Shown here piece by piece: positions 26,883-35,278 of a stretch of 64,000 nucleotides of DNA (position 1 is its first letter; every line of letters begins with the position of its first letter). The notes below the pieces were generated by a model, which was not told the DNA's origin, ran no database searches, and saw only the letters and a list, made by a program, of their open reading frames with translations. The translations under genes and the position numbers were made by a program. Source of the DNA: Candidatus Latescibacterota bacterium (GTDB taxonomy: Bacteria > JAAXHH01); contig JAAXHH010000147.1 in the NCBI GenBank assembly GCA_012270975.1, positions 62,001 to 126,000 of the forward strand. The letters are read 5' to 3'.

Positions 26883-26920
26883 CCGGCAGACAGTCGAAAA
26901 CGGGATCGGGAGTCTGCCGG
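26883..26920. repeat. Inverted repeat after the sigma operon
   Basis: CCGGCAGAC (26883-26891) and GTCTGCCGG (26912-26920) form a perfect 9-bp stem with a 20-base loop in the gap between the operon and the next LTxxQ gene. There is no T tract, so it is not a standard terminator. A GGAACC (26873) with TCGAAA (26894) 15 bases later overlaps it and resembles an ECF-type promoter, which could allow the sigma factor to drive the next gene. The rest of 26828-27065 shows nothing recognised. Confidence 0.45.
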
Positions 26921-27065
26921 GCAACCAGGCACGGTCGAGGTAATGCGTAGAAAAATGGAATATCCCGCGTCTGCACGCCGTCTAATCCTGTAGAGCAGTT
27001 CGAAGACGATCTCCGGAGATCGCGGCAATTACTACCGCCAACTGTACCACGAAGGGAGCGACAAG

Positions 27066-27728
27066 ATGAAAAAGATCATTTCAGGGATATTCGCCGGAGC
27101 GATGAGCATAGTCGTACTGGCCTGGGCCTTCGACGCGATGGGCCGGATCGGCCATGAGAGCGGGGGCCATTACAGTAACGCAGTCGCGGCCACCGGGCAC
27201 GCAACCGCCGGGCACGCGGAGGGCATCGAACACGGGGAAGATGCCGGGCACGCTGGGGATGCTGTACTCGCGGAAGCCGGATCGGAGGGTGAATCCGCCG
27301 ACATCCTGGACGGCGATCTCGCCGATGACGATGCGGATGTCGTTCGGACGCGTCTGTCCCGGCGAGCAATGGCCGGACTCGAACTCACCGACGAACAGCA
27401 GGAGAAGATCGAGACGCTGCGTTCCGCCTATACGCGGGAAATGATACAGCTACGCGCCGATTCCAGGCTCGCGCGTGTCGAACTTCGCGAACTGATGAAC
27501 GAGACCAGCCCGGACGTCGACAGGGTGAAAGAACTGGCCGCGGCCGTATCGGCGGCCCAGGGCAGCGTGTTCGAGCGGAGCGCGATCTTCCGCGCCGAGT
27601 TCAAGAATGTCCTGACCCCGGAACAGCAGGAAACCCTGCGAGAGTCATTCCGCGACCGACGCGACGGAGGCCGCGATTCCGATATGCGATGGCGGCACCG
27701 CGGGCGCGAATCGCGCGGCCGGCGTTGA
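27066..27728 (+). CDS. Exported LTxxQ-motif (Spy/CpxP-like) protein with His/Gly/Asp-rich N-terminal region
   Basis: The 220-residue protein has a signal sequence or anchor (residues 1-25), a region rich in His, Gly, Ala, Glu and Asp (about 30-95, with G-H-A-T-A-G-H-A and repeated G-H pairs), and then a helical domain with two LTxxQ motifs: L-T-D-E-Q-Q near 115 and L-T-P-E-Q-Q near 190. This matches the Spy/CpxP periplasmic chaperone fold. The histidine-rich part could bind metals such as copper, nickel or zinc. It lies downstream of the ECF sigma operon on the same strand. Confidence 0.75.
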   Translation: MKKIISGIFAGAMSIVVLAWAFDAMGRIGHESGGHYSNAVAATGHATAGHAEGIEHGEDAGHAGDAVLAEAGSEGESADILDGDLADDDADVVRTRLSRRAMAGLELTDEQQEKIETLRSAYTREMIQLRADSRLARVELRELMNETSPDVDRVKELAAAVSAAQGSVFERSAIFRAEFKNVLTPEQQETLRESFRDRRDGGRDSDMRWRHRGRESRGRR

Positions 27729-27851
27729 GGTGGGTGTTGCCGGGTAACGGGTTACGATCTGAACTGGATAGTTTAACGCAATCGCCATAGATGAACCCAC
27801 GCCGCGGAAGGTGCTGAACCGACCGCGGCTTCTTTTGAAAGGAATCGAACC

Positions 27852-28298
27852 ATGAGGTACCGTCTTCACCTGGCCGTACTCGGACTAATCATCACCGCCT
27901 TTATCGCCAACGAAGCAATCGCGCAGCGAGGCGGATTCGGCCGCGGGGGCGGCCGGGGCCAGAATAGCGCCATGATGGAACGCATGCGGGCGGTGACTAC
28001 CTTCCCCGTCGACAGGTTCTGGCACGTCCTGAGTATCCGGATGGAAACCACCGACGATCAGGTATTGCAATTGCGGGCCGTCGTAAAGGAAGCCTCGTCT
28101 CAGAAGGAAGCCCTGGTTGCGCAGGCCACCAAGACGGAGGACTGGAGTTGGCTGCGCGAGCAACTGGAAGAGAATGAAAAGCAGTTCAAGGAAAAACTGA
28201 AAGCTACGCTCTCTGCCGACGACATCAAAACGCTCGAGAAAATGGTGGAGGAGACATCGCGCATGATGCCGGGCAGATCCGGCAGGTCGAGGCGCTAA
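27852..28298 (+). CDS. Exported helical protein, possibly Spy-like
   Basis: The 148-residue protein has a signal peptide (residues 1-25, ending A-I-A-Q), a short glycine/arginine-rich stretch (G-G-F-G-R-G-G-G-R-G) and a charged helical domain (about 45-135) with T-T-D-D-Q-V-L-Q-L and L-S-A-D-D-I-K-T-L in the positions of the two LTxxQ-like motifs of Spy proteins. It ends in an arginine-rich tail. It is the last gene of the envelope-stress cluster and is convergent to an enolase-superfamily gene 24 bases away. The fold assignment is tentative. Confidence 0.6.
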   Translation: MRYRLHLAVLGLIITAFIANEAIAQRGGFGRGGGRGQNSAMMERMRAVTTFPVDRFWHVLSIRMETTDDQVLQLRAVVKEASSQKEALVAQATKTEDWSWLREQLEENEKQFKEKLKATLSADDIKTLEKMVEETSRMMPGRSGRSRR

Positions 28299-28321
28299 AG
28301 GAGCGGACAGCCAGGATTCGT

Positions 28322-29524
28322 CTAATCCGACCACCGCTTCATGCTCTCTTCATCCAGGTCAACACCCAGTCCCGGACCTTCGAAGGGAGTGAGTTCGCCT
28401 CCCTCGAGGGAGAAGGGCTTGGTGCAGACGTCGTCCTCGAGCAGCCCGGGTCCCACCAGGTCCGAAGGTACGCTGACGCTCGCCGAAGCTACGGCGAGAT
28501 GTACCGATGCTGCGGTACCGGGTCCCAGTTCGATGGTGCTGCCCAGCAGGGCGGGTATGCCTGCGGTCTCCGCGGCGTGGATCAGCCGCCTGGCGCGGCG
28601 CAGCCCGCCGGCCTGACAGGGCACGACATTGACGATGTCCACGGCATGATGGCGGATCAGGGCCGTCAGAAAGGCGTCCCCTAGATCGGCGACGTGCTCG
28701 ATGATCGGAACGGGAGACCGGTCCCGTACCTTCGCCAGCGCTTCGGCAATGCCATCCACATCCGCCTCGATCCGCGCGGGGTCATCCCGCGACATGGGCC
28801 GCGACAATGCGCGGATCGGGGTCTCGCACGCGTCGGCGCCGGCCTCCGCCATGTCCCGCAGCCTGGACAGGGCCTCGCTTTCCTCCCAGTAGCCGCTGGC
28901 GTCCACCTTGATGTAGGCTCCAGGCCCCGCGATTTTTCGTGCGAGCCTTACCCGTTCAAGATCGCGTTCGTGGTCCTCGCCCACCTTGAGCTTGAAGGCT
29001 TGCATGCCCGACCCTACCTGATCGACAATTTCCTGCTCCAGGGCCTGCAGTTCGTCCTCAAGCTTCGCGTCGCCGCGCAGATAGGCCACCCAGGAAACGG
29101 ATGCGGCGCGCCGGCAACGGCCGCCCAGAAGTTCGTACAGCGCAATGCCGTGCGCCTTTCCAACCAGGTCGAGCAGTGCGCTTTCGACGCCAAAGAGGAT
29201 CAACTGCCTGAGTTCGGGGTACCAGTCGCCGGGGAGCGCTTCATCGGTCCGGTCATAAAGGCCGGGCCAGTTCCGCATGTCGCAACCGGCCAGCACGCCG
29301 GCCAGCAAGTCCTGCAGGGACGCGGGTGACGGCGCGTCCATCCGCGGCGCGATATCCGACACTTCGCCGATACCGGTCACACCGTCGTCGGCCGCCAATT
29401 CGATGATCTGGTAGGTGGTCCGGCCGTGATTGATGGTGGCCTTCAGATGCTTGGGATCCGCGCAATAGGTATCGTAGATGCGCGGGACGGCAACCTGCCG
29501 CACGCGGACTTCCGTGATTCTCAT
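28322..29524 (-). CDS. Mandelate racemase/muconate lactonizing enzyme family protein
   Basis: The 400-residue protein is an enolase-superfamily enzyme. The K-x-K motif is at Lys178 and Lys180 (F-K-L-K), metal ligands are likely Asp208 (V-D-A-S), Glu234 (C-E-T-P) and a third acidic residue in the following strand, and I-E-H near residue 276 and the E332 region (T-I-E-L-G) match the later barrel strands. Such enzymes abstract the proton next to a carboxylate, giving racemisation, cycloisomerisation or sugar-acid dehydration. It is not closely similar to the other member at 13688-14977. Substrate is unknown. Confidence 0.85.
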   Translation of the reverse strand: MRITEVRVRQVAVPRIYDTYCADPKHLKATINHGRTTYQIIELAADDGVTGIGEVSDIAPRMDAPSPASLQDLLAGVLAGCDMRNWPGLYDRTDEALPGDWYPELRQLILFGVESALLDLVGKAHGIALYELLGGRCRRAASVSWVAYLRGDAKLEDELQALEQEIVDQVGSGMQAFKLKVGEDHERDLERVRLARKIAGPGAYIKVDASGYWEESEALSRLRDMAEAGADACETPIRALSRPMSRDDPARIEADVDGIAEALAKVRDRSPVPIIEHVADLGDAFLTALIRHHAVDIVNVVPCQAGGLRRARRLIHAAETAGIPALLGSTIELGPGTAASVHLAVASASVSVPSDLVGPGLLEDDVCTKPFSLEGGELTPFEGPGLGVDLDEESMKRWSD

Positions 29525-29824
29525 GTTTTGATTCCGTGTACCGACTCGATGTAACGGACGTTTCCCTGGATACTCCGACCGCTTTTATGAATAAACACGA
29601 ATCGCTATGGTATGATCGATGTGTCCTTCGGTCAACGGGATCTTCATGACGGACCGGGGTGAATCTCGACCGCTGCCGGGCACAGAATGGCTGTCCGGCC
29701 TCGCCTGCATCGCCCGAATCGCCGGTTCCGCGCCGGTTTGCAACTTGCCTGGAGGACGGTTAGTCTATATCTTAAAGAAGCCAGAATCCGAATGCTCATA
29801 TCGACTACGAAGGGGAAGTATGTC
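29525..29824. other. 300-base divergent intergenic region
   Basis: No gene is recognised. On the plus strand an extended -10 (TG, then TATGAT at 29611-29616) and a weaker TATATC near 29767 could start transcripts for the TAXI-domain gene. The ribosome site AAGGGGAAG of that gene is at the end of the region. Confidence 0.35.
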
Positions 29825-31645
29825 ATGCCCAGACACTTCAAACTTATTGTGATGACAGGAATGGTCGCACTGACCGGTGGTTTCTTGCACGTCGGTTCGT
29901 CCGCCCAAAACCCCGACATGACCGACCGGGTGCGCGCCGCGGACCCCGCTGGTGCGATTACGGAACGCGCGGAAAATGCGGAAAGAACGATCCGGGAGAT
30001 CACCGGGCTGTTCGGTCCGGAGGAAGCCTTCGCCCGCCGCGGTTTCGGCGGCTTCCGGAGTTCGCGGTCCCTTTGGAACCGCCGCAGTTCCTTCGGCCGC
30101 CGCAGTCCCTTCTCCCGGAGAAGTTCCGCCACCGCCACACGCCAGACACCTGCCCGCACGACCGGACAATCCGCCGCGCCGGCCCGCAGCACGGCGGCCG
30201 GACAGCCCTCGGCCACCGCGGCCAGGTCGACCCGTGCCGGCGGCGCGGTCTCAGGAGCTTCCACCGGCCGCGCTACGGCCAGGTCATCGACCATGGGCAG
30301 GCGGGTCCAGAGCGAAACGGCCCGCAGGTCCCTGGCTACGCACCAGTCGCGCCAGGCCGGTTTCGCCCGGTCGTCCAACACGGCGGCCAACACGAGCAGC
30401 TACCGGGACAACGGCCTCTACAACCGGGGTTCGCAGAATCGCACATCCTATGACAACTACTACGCAGGCCGCGATAGTTATTACGGTGGCATGGGCTGGA
30501 GGACGCCGGGATACGCTTTCATGTCATACCCCAGTTTCGGCATGTGGGACGCCCTGTTCATGTGGTCCATGCTGGACATGATGAGCAGCCGTCGCCACTA
30601 CGCTGTGGCCCATCACCACGCCAACGACGCGGGATACAAGGAGTGGCGTGGCGAGGCCGAGCGCCTGGCCGAGGACAACGCGGAACTGCGCGCGAAACTG
30701 GATGAACTGGACCGGCAGGTCGCCACGCTGGAAGGCACGCCTCGGGATCCCGAATACCTGCCGCCGGGCGTCACCCCGCAGATCGCCCTGGCCGCGGAAG
30801 TCGTGGCCACTGCCGATCCGAACCAACCCCGCATCACGGTGAACACGGGGGTGGAGAACGGCAACTACCATCGATTCGGCCAGATCCTGCAGTCCCATCT
30901 GCCGGATTTCGACGTGATGCTCGAGACGACGGCCGGTTCGGAGGAGAACCTGAACAACCTGGTACAGAACCAGGTCGACGCGATCCTCGTGCAGAGCGAC
31001 ATTCTGAATTCCTACCTGCGCAAGAATCCCGCTGCGGAAGACCAGTTGGTCGGACTGCAGTCGACCCTGTACACCGAGTACGTACAACTGATCGTGAATG
31101 AAGACGGCGGCATCGCGAGCGTCTCCGATCTCGATCCGAACACCCATATCGTGTATGTCGGACCCCGAGGTTCAGGGACGCACAGGGCCTGGGAGGGCTT
31201 CGTCCTGCAGGATCCCCGGTACGGGGATTTCAATACGCGGTTCGCCAGCTACGAGGAAGCGTTGAGCCAGGTGGCGGGGAACGCCAACTCGGTCATGCTG
31301 TTCGTCGCGGGCCTCAACTCGGAACTGCTCAAGGAGGCGGACCGTCAGTACGGCACTCAGTTGAGCATGGTCGCCGTGGACGAGCACTATTTCAGCACCG
31401 CCGTGGACCAGTTCGGGAACACGATCTACGAGGTGGCGACGATTCCTCACGAGACCTATCCCGAGCTGCAGGAGGGCTGGCTTTTCGGCTATTTCGACAG
31501 CAGCGTGGAGACGCTGACGGTGGACGCCATCCTGATCCTGTCCAAGCGATGGGTGGATACCTACGGCAGCAAGCCGATGACCCTCTTCGAAGACGCGCTG
31601 TGGCGGTCCATCGACGACATCAAGCCCATCGTGGGCGAGGAGTAG
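29825..31645 (+). CDS. Exported protein with R/S-rich linker, hydrophobic segment, coiled coil and TAXI-type solute-binding domain
   Basis: The 606-residue protein has a signal peptide (1-28), a low-complexity region rich in Arg, Ser, Ala and Thr (about 71-185), a Tyr-rich stretch, a Met/aromatic-rich hydrophobic segment (about 228-254) and a coiled coil (about 270-304). Residues 337-606 match the TAXI (TRAP-associated extracytoplasmic immunogenic) binding fold: N-T-G-V-E-N-G-N-Y, a periplasmic-binding core with G-P-R-G-S-G-T-H, and a C-terminal helix. No TRAP permease genes are adjacent. AAGGGGAAG precedes the ATG. It leads a co-directional run of DUF2491, PspA-like and potassium channel genes, so it may sense a ligand for an envelope function and not transport it. 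Confidence 0.75.
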   Translation: MPRHFKLIVMTGMVALTGGFLHVGSSAQNPDMTDRVRAADPAGAITERAENAERTIREITGLFGPEEAFARRGFGGFRSSRSLWNRRSSFGRRSPFSRRSSATATRQTPARTTGQSAAPARSTAAGQPSATAARSTRAGGAVSGASTGRATARSSTMGRRVQSETARRSLATHQSRQAGFARSSNTAANTSSYRDNGLYNRGSQNRTSYDNYYAGRDSYYGGMGWRTPGYAFMSYPSFGMWDALFMWSMLDMMSSRRHYAVAHHHANDAGYKEWRGEAERLAEDNAELRAKLDELDRQVATLEGTPRDPEYLPPGVTPQIALAAEVVATADPNQPRITVNTGVENGNYHRFGQILQSHLPDFDVMLETTAGSEENLNNLVQNQVDAILVQSDILNSYLRKNPAAEDQLVGLQSTLYTEYVQLIVNEDGGIASVSDLDPNTHIVYVGPRGSGTHRAWEGFVLQDPRYGDFNTRFASYEEALSQVAGNANSVMLFVAGLNSELLKEADRQYGTQLSMVAVDEHYFSTAVDQFGNTIYEVATIPHETYPELQEGWLFGYFDSSVETLTVDAILILSKRWVDTYGSKPMTLFEDALWRSIDDIKPIVGEE

Positions 31646-31656
31646 CGCGGGCCCCG

Positions 31657-32358
31657 ATGAGCTTCCACATCATTCGTTCCGTAGCGAAGAAGCAGGCGAA
31701 AGAAGCGGCCGGTTTCTTTCGAAAGAAGCCGACCCGGGTGGACCAGGATCTCCCCCTGGGCGTCGCCATCGACCGACTGGTGGACATCGACGGCGCCGGG
31801 CTCTCCACCTTTATCGGCCTCGTCCATTTCAACTTTCCATCCTTTCCCCTGGCCATCGAGGCGATCGGAAAGATCGACCTCGGCGAAGGGGCCATGGCCT
31901 ATCGGTGCTATCTCCAGGGCACCTCGGCCTTCCTCCAGGTGGTGTCGGAACATGGAGAACCCGTGGAGTGCCGGCTGTACGTGCTCGATCGGGACGTGTA
32001 TCCCCATTCGGAGGAGATATGGGAACTCTGGCTGAACGACGAGGACGGCATCATCGGCTCACCGGAAGTGCTTCACGGAGACGGGGAAGAACGGAGCTAC
32101 CAGCGGGAATGGATGGACGGCGACGGACAGTCCGCGCCGGTGCAGGTCAGCGAGCGGATCATCCGCGATGCGTACGGTGAGCAGATCTTCGAGGAAACCC
32201 AGCAGGCCATGTCCTACTTCCGGGTGGCGAGCGGAGACCCCTACAACCCTGAGGATCCCGAACGGGTGGACGAATTCCTGTTGATCAGCGCGGGCGAGGG
32301 CGTTATAGAACTGTACCTGGGCGTGGACCTGATGCTCGAGGAAGTCACGGTTATTTAA
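31657..32358 (+). CDS. DUF2491 (YjfK-like) family protein
   Basis: The 233-residue soluble protein resembles the DUF2491 family typified by E. coli YjfK: D-L-P-L-G-V-A-I-D near residue 30, then alternating strands with Y-V-L-D-R-D-V-Y and a C-terminal F-L-L-I-S-A-G-E region. The biochemical role is unknown. In E. coli, yjfK lies next to yjfJ, which encodes a PspA/IM30 protein; here a PspA-like gene follows after 18 bases, so the pairing is conserved. The open frame extends upstream, but the ATG at 31657 matches the family start. It begins 11 bases after the TAXI gene. Confidence 0.75.
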   Translation: MSFHIIRSVAKKQAKEAAGFFRKKPTRVDQDLPLGVAIDRLVDIDGAGLSTFIGLVHFNFPSFPLAIEAIGKIDLGEGAMAYRCYLQGTSAFLQVVSEHGEPVECRLYVLDRDVYPHSEEIWELWLNDEDGIIGSPEVLHGDGEERSYQREWMDGDGQSAPVQVSERIIRDAYGEQIFEETQQAMSYFRVASGDPYNPEDPERVDEFLLISAGEGVIELYLGVDLMLEEVTVI

Positions 32359-32376
32359 ACGCGAAAGGATAATGAC

Positions 32377-33147
32377 ATGATCTGGCGATTTCTCTCCCGC
32401 GTCGGCAAGAAACAGGCCGGCAACGCCCTGGAGTCCTTCACCCAGGCCGTGGTGGCCTTCGACCCGGAAACCGCCTCCGAGGCACAGATCTCCCTCATGG
32501 AAGAGGAACTCGACAAGCTCGGAAAGCGGGTCGGCAAGGCCGAGATGGACGTGAAGAAGGACCATGAAGAGACGCAGGCGCTGTTGACGCAGTACGACCG
32601 GTACCTGGCCGCGGCCGAGCGGCTTGAAGGCCAGCTCGAGGGGGCGGAAGAGGGTCAGCGTCCCAAGCTGGAGGAGAGCCTGGAAAAGCTGGTCGCGGAA
32701 CTGGAGCGCTTGAACCCCGAGATCGAACGGGAGCGCCAGGAGGACCAGGAAGCGGAGGCCTTCGCGACCGAGCTGCGCCAGGCTTACGACGCGGCGGCGG
32801 AGAAACTGAAGCAGGCGCAGGTCCAGCTCAAACGGGCCCAACGCCGCATGGAGCAGGCCCGTATGAAGAAGGAACGGGCCCTCGAACGCGCCGAAGGCGT
32901 GCGGCAGGCCGCAGGGCTGAGCAGTTCCCTGGGCGGACTGGATACGGCCCTCAACGCCATGGACAAGGAGACGGAGAAAGCGGAAACGACTTCCCGCGCG
33001 GCGGAGCTCAAGATCGGCGCCTTCGGGCAGACCGAAATCACCGACGATCCCAACATCGCCGCCGCCCTGGAAGCGGCCGAGAAACCGGCACTGCCGGCTT
33101 CCTCGACACGGGACCGGCTGGCGGCCCTTCGCTCCCGCAAATCCTGA
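32377..33147 (+). CDS. PspA/IM30-like coiled-coil protein (YjfJ type)
   Basis: The 256-residue protein starts with a short amphipathic helix (M-I-W-R-F-L-S-R-V) and continues as a long charged coiled coil rich in Glu, Lys, Gln and Ala (about residues 40-200), as in PspA/Vipp1/IM30 proteins that bind and remodel the inner membrane, often as ESCRT-III-like assemblies. AAAGGA precedes the ATG. It follows the DUF2491 gene, as yjfJ and yjfK are neighbours in E. coli, and precedes a potassium channel. A role in membrane protection is inferred from the family. Confidence 0.75.
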   Translation: MIWRFLSRVGKKQAGNALESFTQAVVAFDPETASEAQISLMEEELDKLGKRVGKAEMDVKKDHEETQALLTQYDRYLAAAERLEGQLEGAEEGQRPKLEESLEKLVAELERLNPEIERERQEDQEAEAFATELRQAYDAAAEKLKQAQVQLKRAQRRMEQARMKKERALERAEGVRQAAGLSSSLGGLDTALNAMDKETEKAETTSRAAELKIGAFGQTEITDDPNIAAALEAAEKPALPASSTRDRLAALRSRKS

Positions 33148-33223
33148 ATCAGTCGCCGGTCCAGTTTTTACAAGGCTCACCCGATGCGAAAGGCGGACGG
33201 TGGGCCTTTGTCATATAAAAATC

Positions 33224-33263
33224 GCTTCCCATGAAACAATGCTTCCCATGAAATAACGCTTCC
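33224..33263. repeat. 17-bp tandem repeat (two full copies and a partial third)
   Basis: GCTTCCCATGAAACAAT (33224-33240) is followed directly by GCTTCCCATGAAATAAC (33241-33257) and a partial GCTTCC (33258-33263). It lies in the gap between the PspA-like and channel genes. It may be slippage or a pair of binding sites. Confidence 0.6.
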
Positions 33264-33334
33264 AAACCAGTCCTTCGATCTCAGTGAATTGATCTGACAG
33301 GATATGCCCTTTCGCATTCGCCAGGAGGCAAACC

Positions 33335-34183
33335 ATGCCGGGAATCCTCTCCAACCTCCTTGCGGCCGTACACCGCTTCGGTCCCTATGTACTGGCCGTC
33401 AACATGATCCTCTACTTCATCGAGTTGCAGTTTACCCAGACGCGCAGCAGCCTGGATGAAGGGGCCTGGGCCGGATTTATCTGGTTCGAACGAGTCATCG
33501 CCGGGTTCTTCACCGTGGAGTACTTGCTGCGCATCAAGCTGGCGCCAAGAAAGGGCAGGTACATGATCAGTTCTCTCGGCCTGATCGACCTGATCAGCAT
33601 ACTGCCCTTCTGGATCGGTTTCTACCCCGGCCTGACACAGGAACAACTCGGCCTGGTCCGGGGCGCGCGGACACTCCGGCTGCTCAAGATGTTCCGGTAC
33701 AGCCCCAAGCTGGCGGAGTTCGCCCGGTCCATGTATACCAATCGCGTCCGGGTCATTCCCATCTTCCTCATCACCATCATGTACCTGATGATCAGTTCCA
33801 CCGTGATCTACGAAGTGGAACGCCGCGCCCAGCCGGAGGTGTTCAACGTATATGGCGACAGCATCTGGTGGGCTGTGGTGACGTCCACCACCGTGGGGTA
33901 CGGGGACAAGTACCCGGTCACCCCCCTGGGACAGGGAGCCACCGTGCTGATGATGATGGTGGGCATCGGTATCGTGGGCATGATTTTCGGATTTTTCGCC
34001 GACAGCTTCCACGACTCGCGACAGCCGCTGGAAGCGTCGCTGATGGAGGCGTATTGCCGGGGCGTTCACGAAGAGGGGGCGGAAGGCCGCACGGTGCAGG
34101 CCCTGCGGCAGACCCACCGAAGCAACCCGCAGTTCCTGATCTTCGCCGATACCGTGGACCAGTACATCAGGTCGCCGGAATGA
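33335..34183 (+). CDS. Voltage-gated potassium channel (6-TM)
   Basis: The 282-residue protein has six transmembrane segments and a pore loop. The selectivity filter T-T-V-G-Y-G-D is at residues 185-191. The S4 segment carries positive residues at every third position (Arg109, Arg112, Arg115, Lys118 and Arg121), so voltage gating is likely. The C-terminal tail of about 60 residues has no recognised RCK or nucleotide-binding domain. AGGAGG stands 6 bases before the ATG. It is the last gene of the TAXI/DUF2491/PspA-like run and may adjust membrane potential under envelope stress. Confidence 0.9.
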   Translation: MPGILSNLLAAVHRFGPYVLAVNMILYFIELQFTQTRSSLDEGAWAGFIWFERVIAGFFTVEYLLRIKLAPRKGRYMISSLGLIDLISILPFWIGFYPGLTQEQLGLVRGARTLRLLKMFRYSPKLAEFARSMYTNRVRVIPIFLITIMYLMISSTVIYEVERRAQPEVFNVYGDSIWWAVVTSTTVGYGDKYPVTPLGQGATVLMMMVGIGIVGMIFGFFADSFHDSRQPLEASLMEAYCRGVHEEGAEGRTVQALRQTHRSNPQFLIFADTVDQYIRSPE

Positions 34184-34184
34184 A

Positions 34185-34268
34185 GGGTAGAGACGGTAAC
34201 GGCGGTCGGCGATGATGTATAGTGAATGGGTAGAGAAGATGACGGCGGTCGGCGATAATGTACAGTGA
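34185..34268. repeat. 41-bp direct repeat, period 43 bp, after the channel gene
   Basis: Two copies at 34185-34225 and 34228-34268 share 37 of 41 bases (both start GGGTAGAGA, contain GACGGCGGTCGGCGAT or a close form, and end CAGTGA or TAGTGA). The array begins one base after the channel stop codon. The GAGACGG and GGCGAT words also occur in the 28-bp repeat at 54745-54826, so these may be related intergenic repeats. Confidence 0.65.
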
Positions 34269-34323
34269 GGCGGCGACGGGAATAGAAGCCGTTGCAATGG
34301 CATGATGCCGGACTGCGCTGGCA

Positions 34324-35151
34324 TCAGTTCCGAAGGGAGGTCTCCTCGGGCTCGGACTCAGGTTCGGGCTCGAACGTCCCGATGGATTCCTTGAGGGAGA
34401 TCAGCCTCTGGAGGCGTCTCCTGTCCTTGGGCGTGAAACGGTCCGTGTAGGCGTCGTAGATGGGTTGTTCGGGCGCTCCGTCGATTCGCGTAACGATAAC
34501 GTACAGGAAGTGGTTGTCCACGTCCTCCGGGGCGTTCCTCCATACCGGCGACAGCAGGGCGAAATTCCAGACGGCTCGCTCGTCCGGCCCCAGGTCCTTG
34601 CCTTCCGTGTGCCGGATATTGTAGTTGAAATCGTCGTCCAGAATCCATTTCCGGGGTTCCCTTCTCATAAGCGATCCGCGGAAATACACCTTCGAGATCC
34701 GGTGCTCCGTCCGGTTGTGAATGGAGAGCTTCACGACGTTCTGCCCCCGCTGCACGTAATACTCGACCCCTCTTACCCGCACGTCCTTGAGACTTTCCAT
34801 GGCGGAATCCGTGTTCTCCTTCTTCTCCTCAAGGGCCGTGATGGCCTTGTTCACCCGCTCGTTCCACTCCGCGAAGATGTCCCGCGCGTCCATGCCGTCC
34901 AACCGGCCGCGGATCCGGTTCCGGATCGCCTCCGACGCGTTCAGCGAACTGATCACGTTGTCGCTGTAAAGGTACTCGAACGCATTCATCACTTCGTCGA
35001 GTTTTTCCTGGTCGTCCTCGGGGAGGGCGGCCTTGATCACGGCGACGGATGCGTCGAAGGTCTCGACATCCGTGCCGTCTATGGTAGGTCCGGACTTGCA
35101 GGCCATCGCGATCAGCGCGAGCCCCGCGGTAAACAGACTCAGGCGCACCAT
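34324..35151 (-). CDS. Lipoprotein resembling the DUF6694 family
   Basis: The 275-residue protein has a lipoprotein signal peptide; L-I-A-M-A-C places the lipid cysteine at residue 18. The mature start I-D-G-T-D-V-E-T-F-D-A-S followed by a helix with A-A-L-P-E-D-D-Q-E-K-L resembles small lipoproteins of the DUF6694 type, whose function is unknown. A beta-rich region (about 130-225) follows, then a proline/glutamate-rich tail. The ATG at 35151 is chosen because AGGAGGGAG lies just before it. It is convergent to the potassium channel gene. Confidence 0.65.
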   Translation of the reverse strand: MVRLSLFTAGLALIAMACKSGPTIDGTDVETFDASVAVIKAALPEDDQEKLDEVMNAFEYLYSDNVISSLNASEAIRNRIRGRLDGMDARDIFAEWNERVNKAITALEEKKENTDSAMESLKDVRVRGVEYYVQRGQNVVKLSIHNRTEHRISKVYFRGSLMRREPRKWILDDDFNYNIRHTEGKDLGPDERAVWNFALLSPVWRNAPEDVDNHFLYVIVTRIDGAPEQPIYDAYTDRFTPKDRRRLQRLISLKESIGTFEPEPESEPEETSLRN

Positions 35152-35278
35152 CGTCTCCCTCCTGCCGAACATGCGCTCGTATGCATTGACGCTCATGTCG
35201 ATTCTATCCCGGTTTGTGCTTAATGTACACGTTTAAACGTCCCCGGCGGCACGCGGTTCCTCCGACACCCCGACGGCC

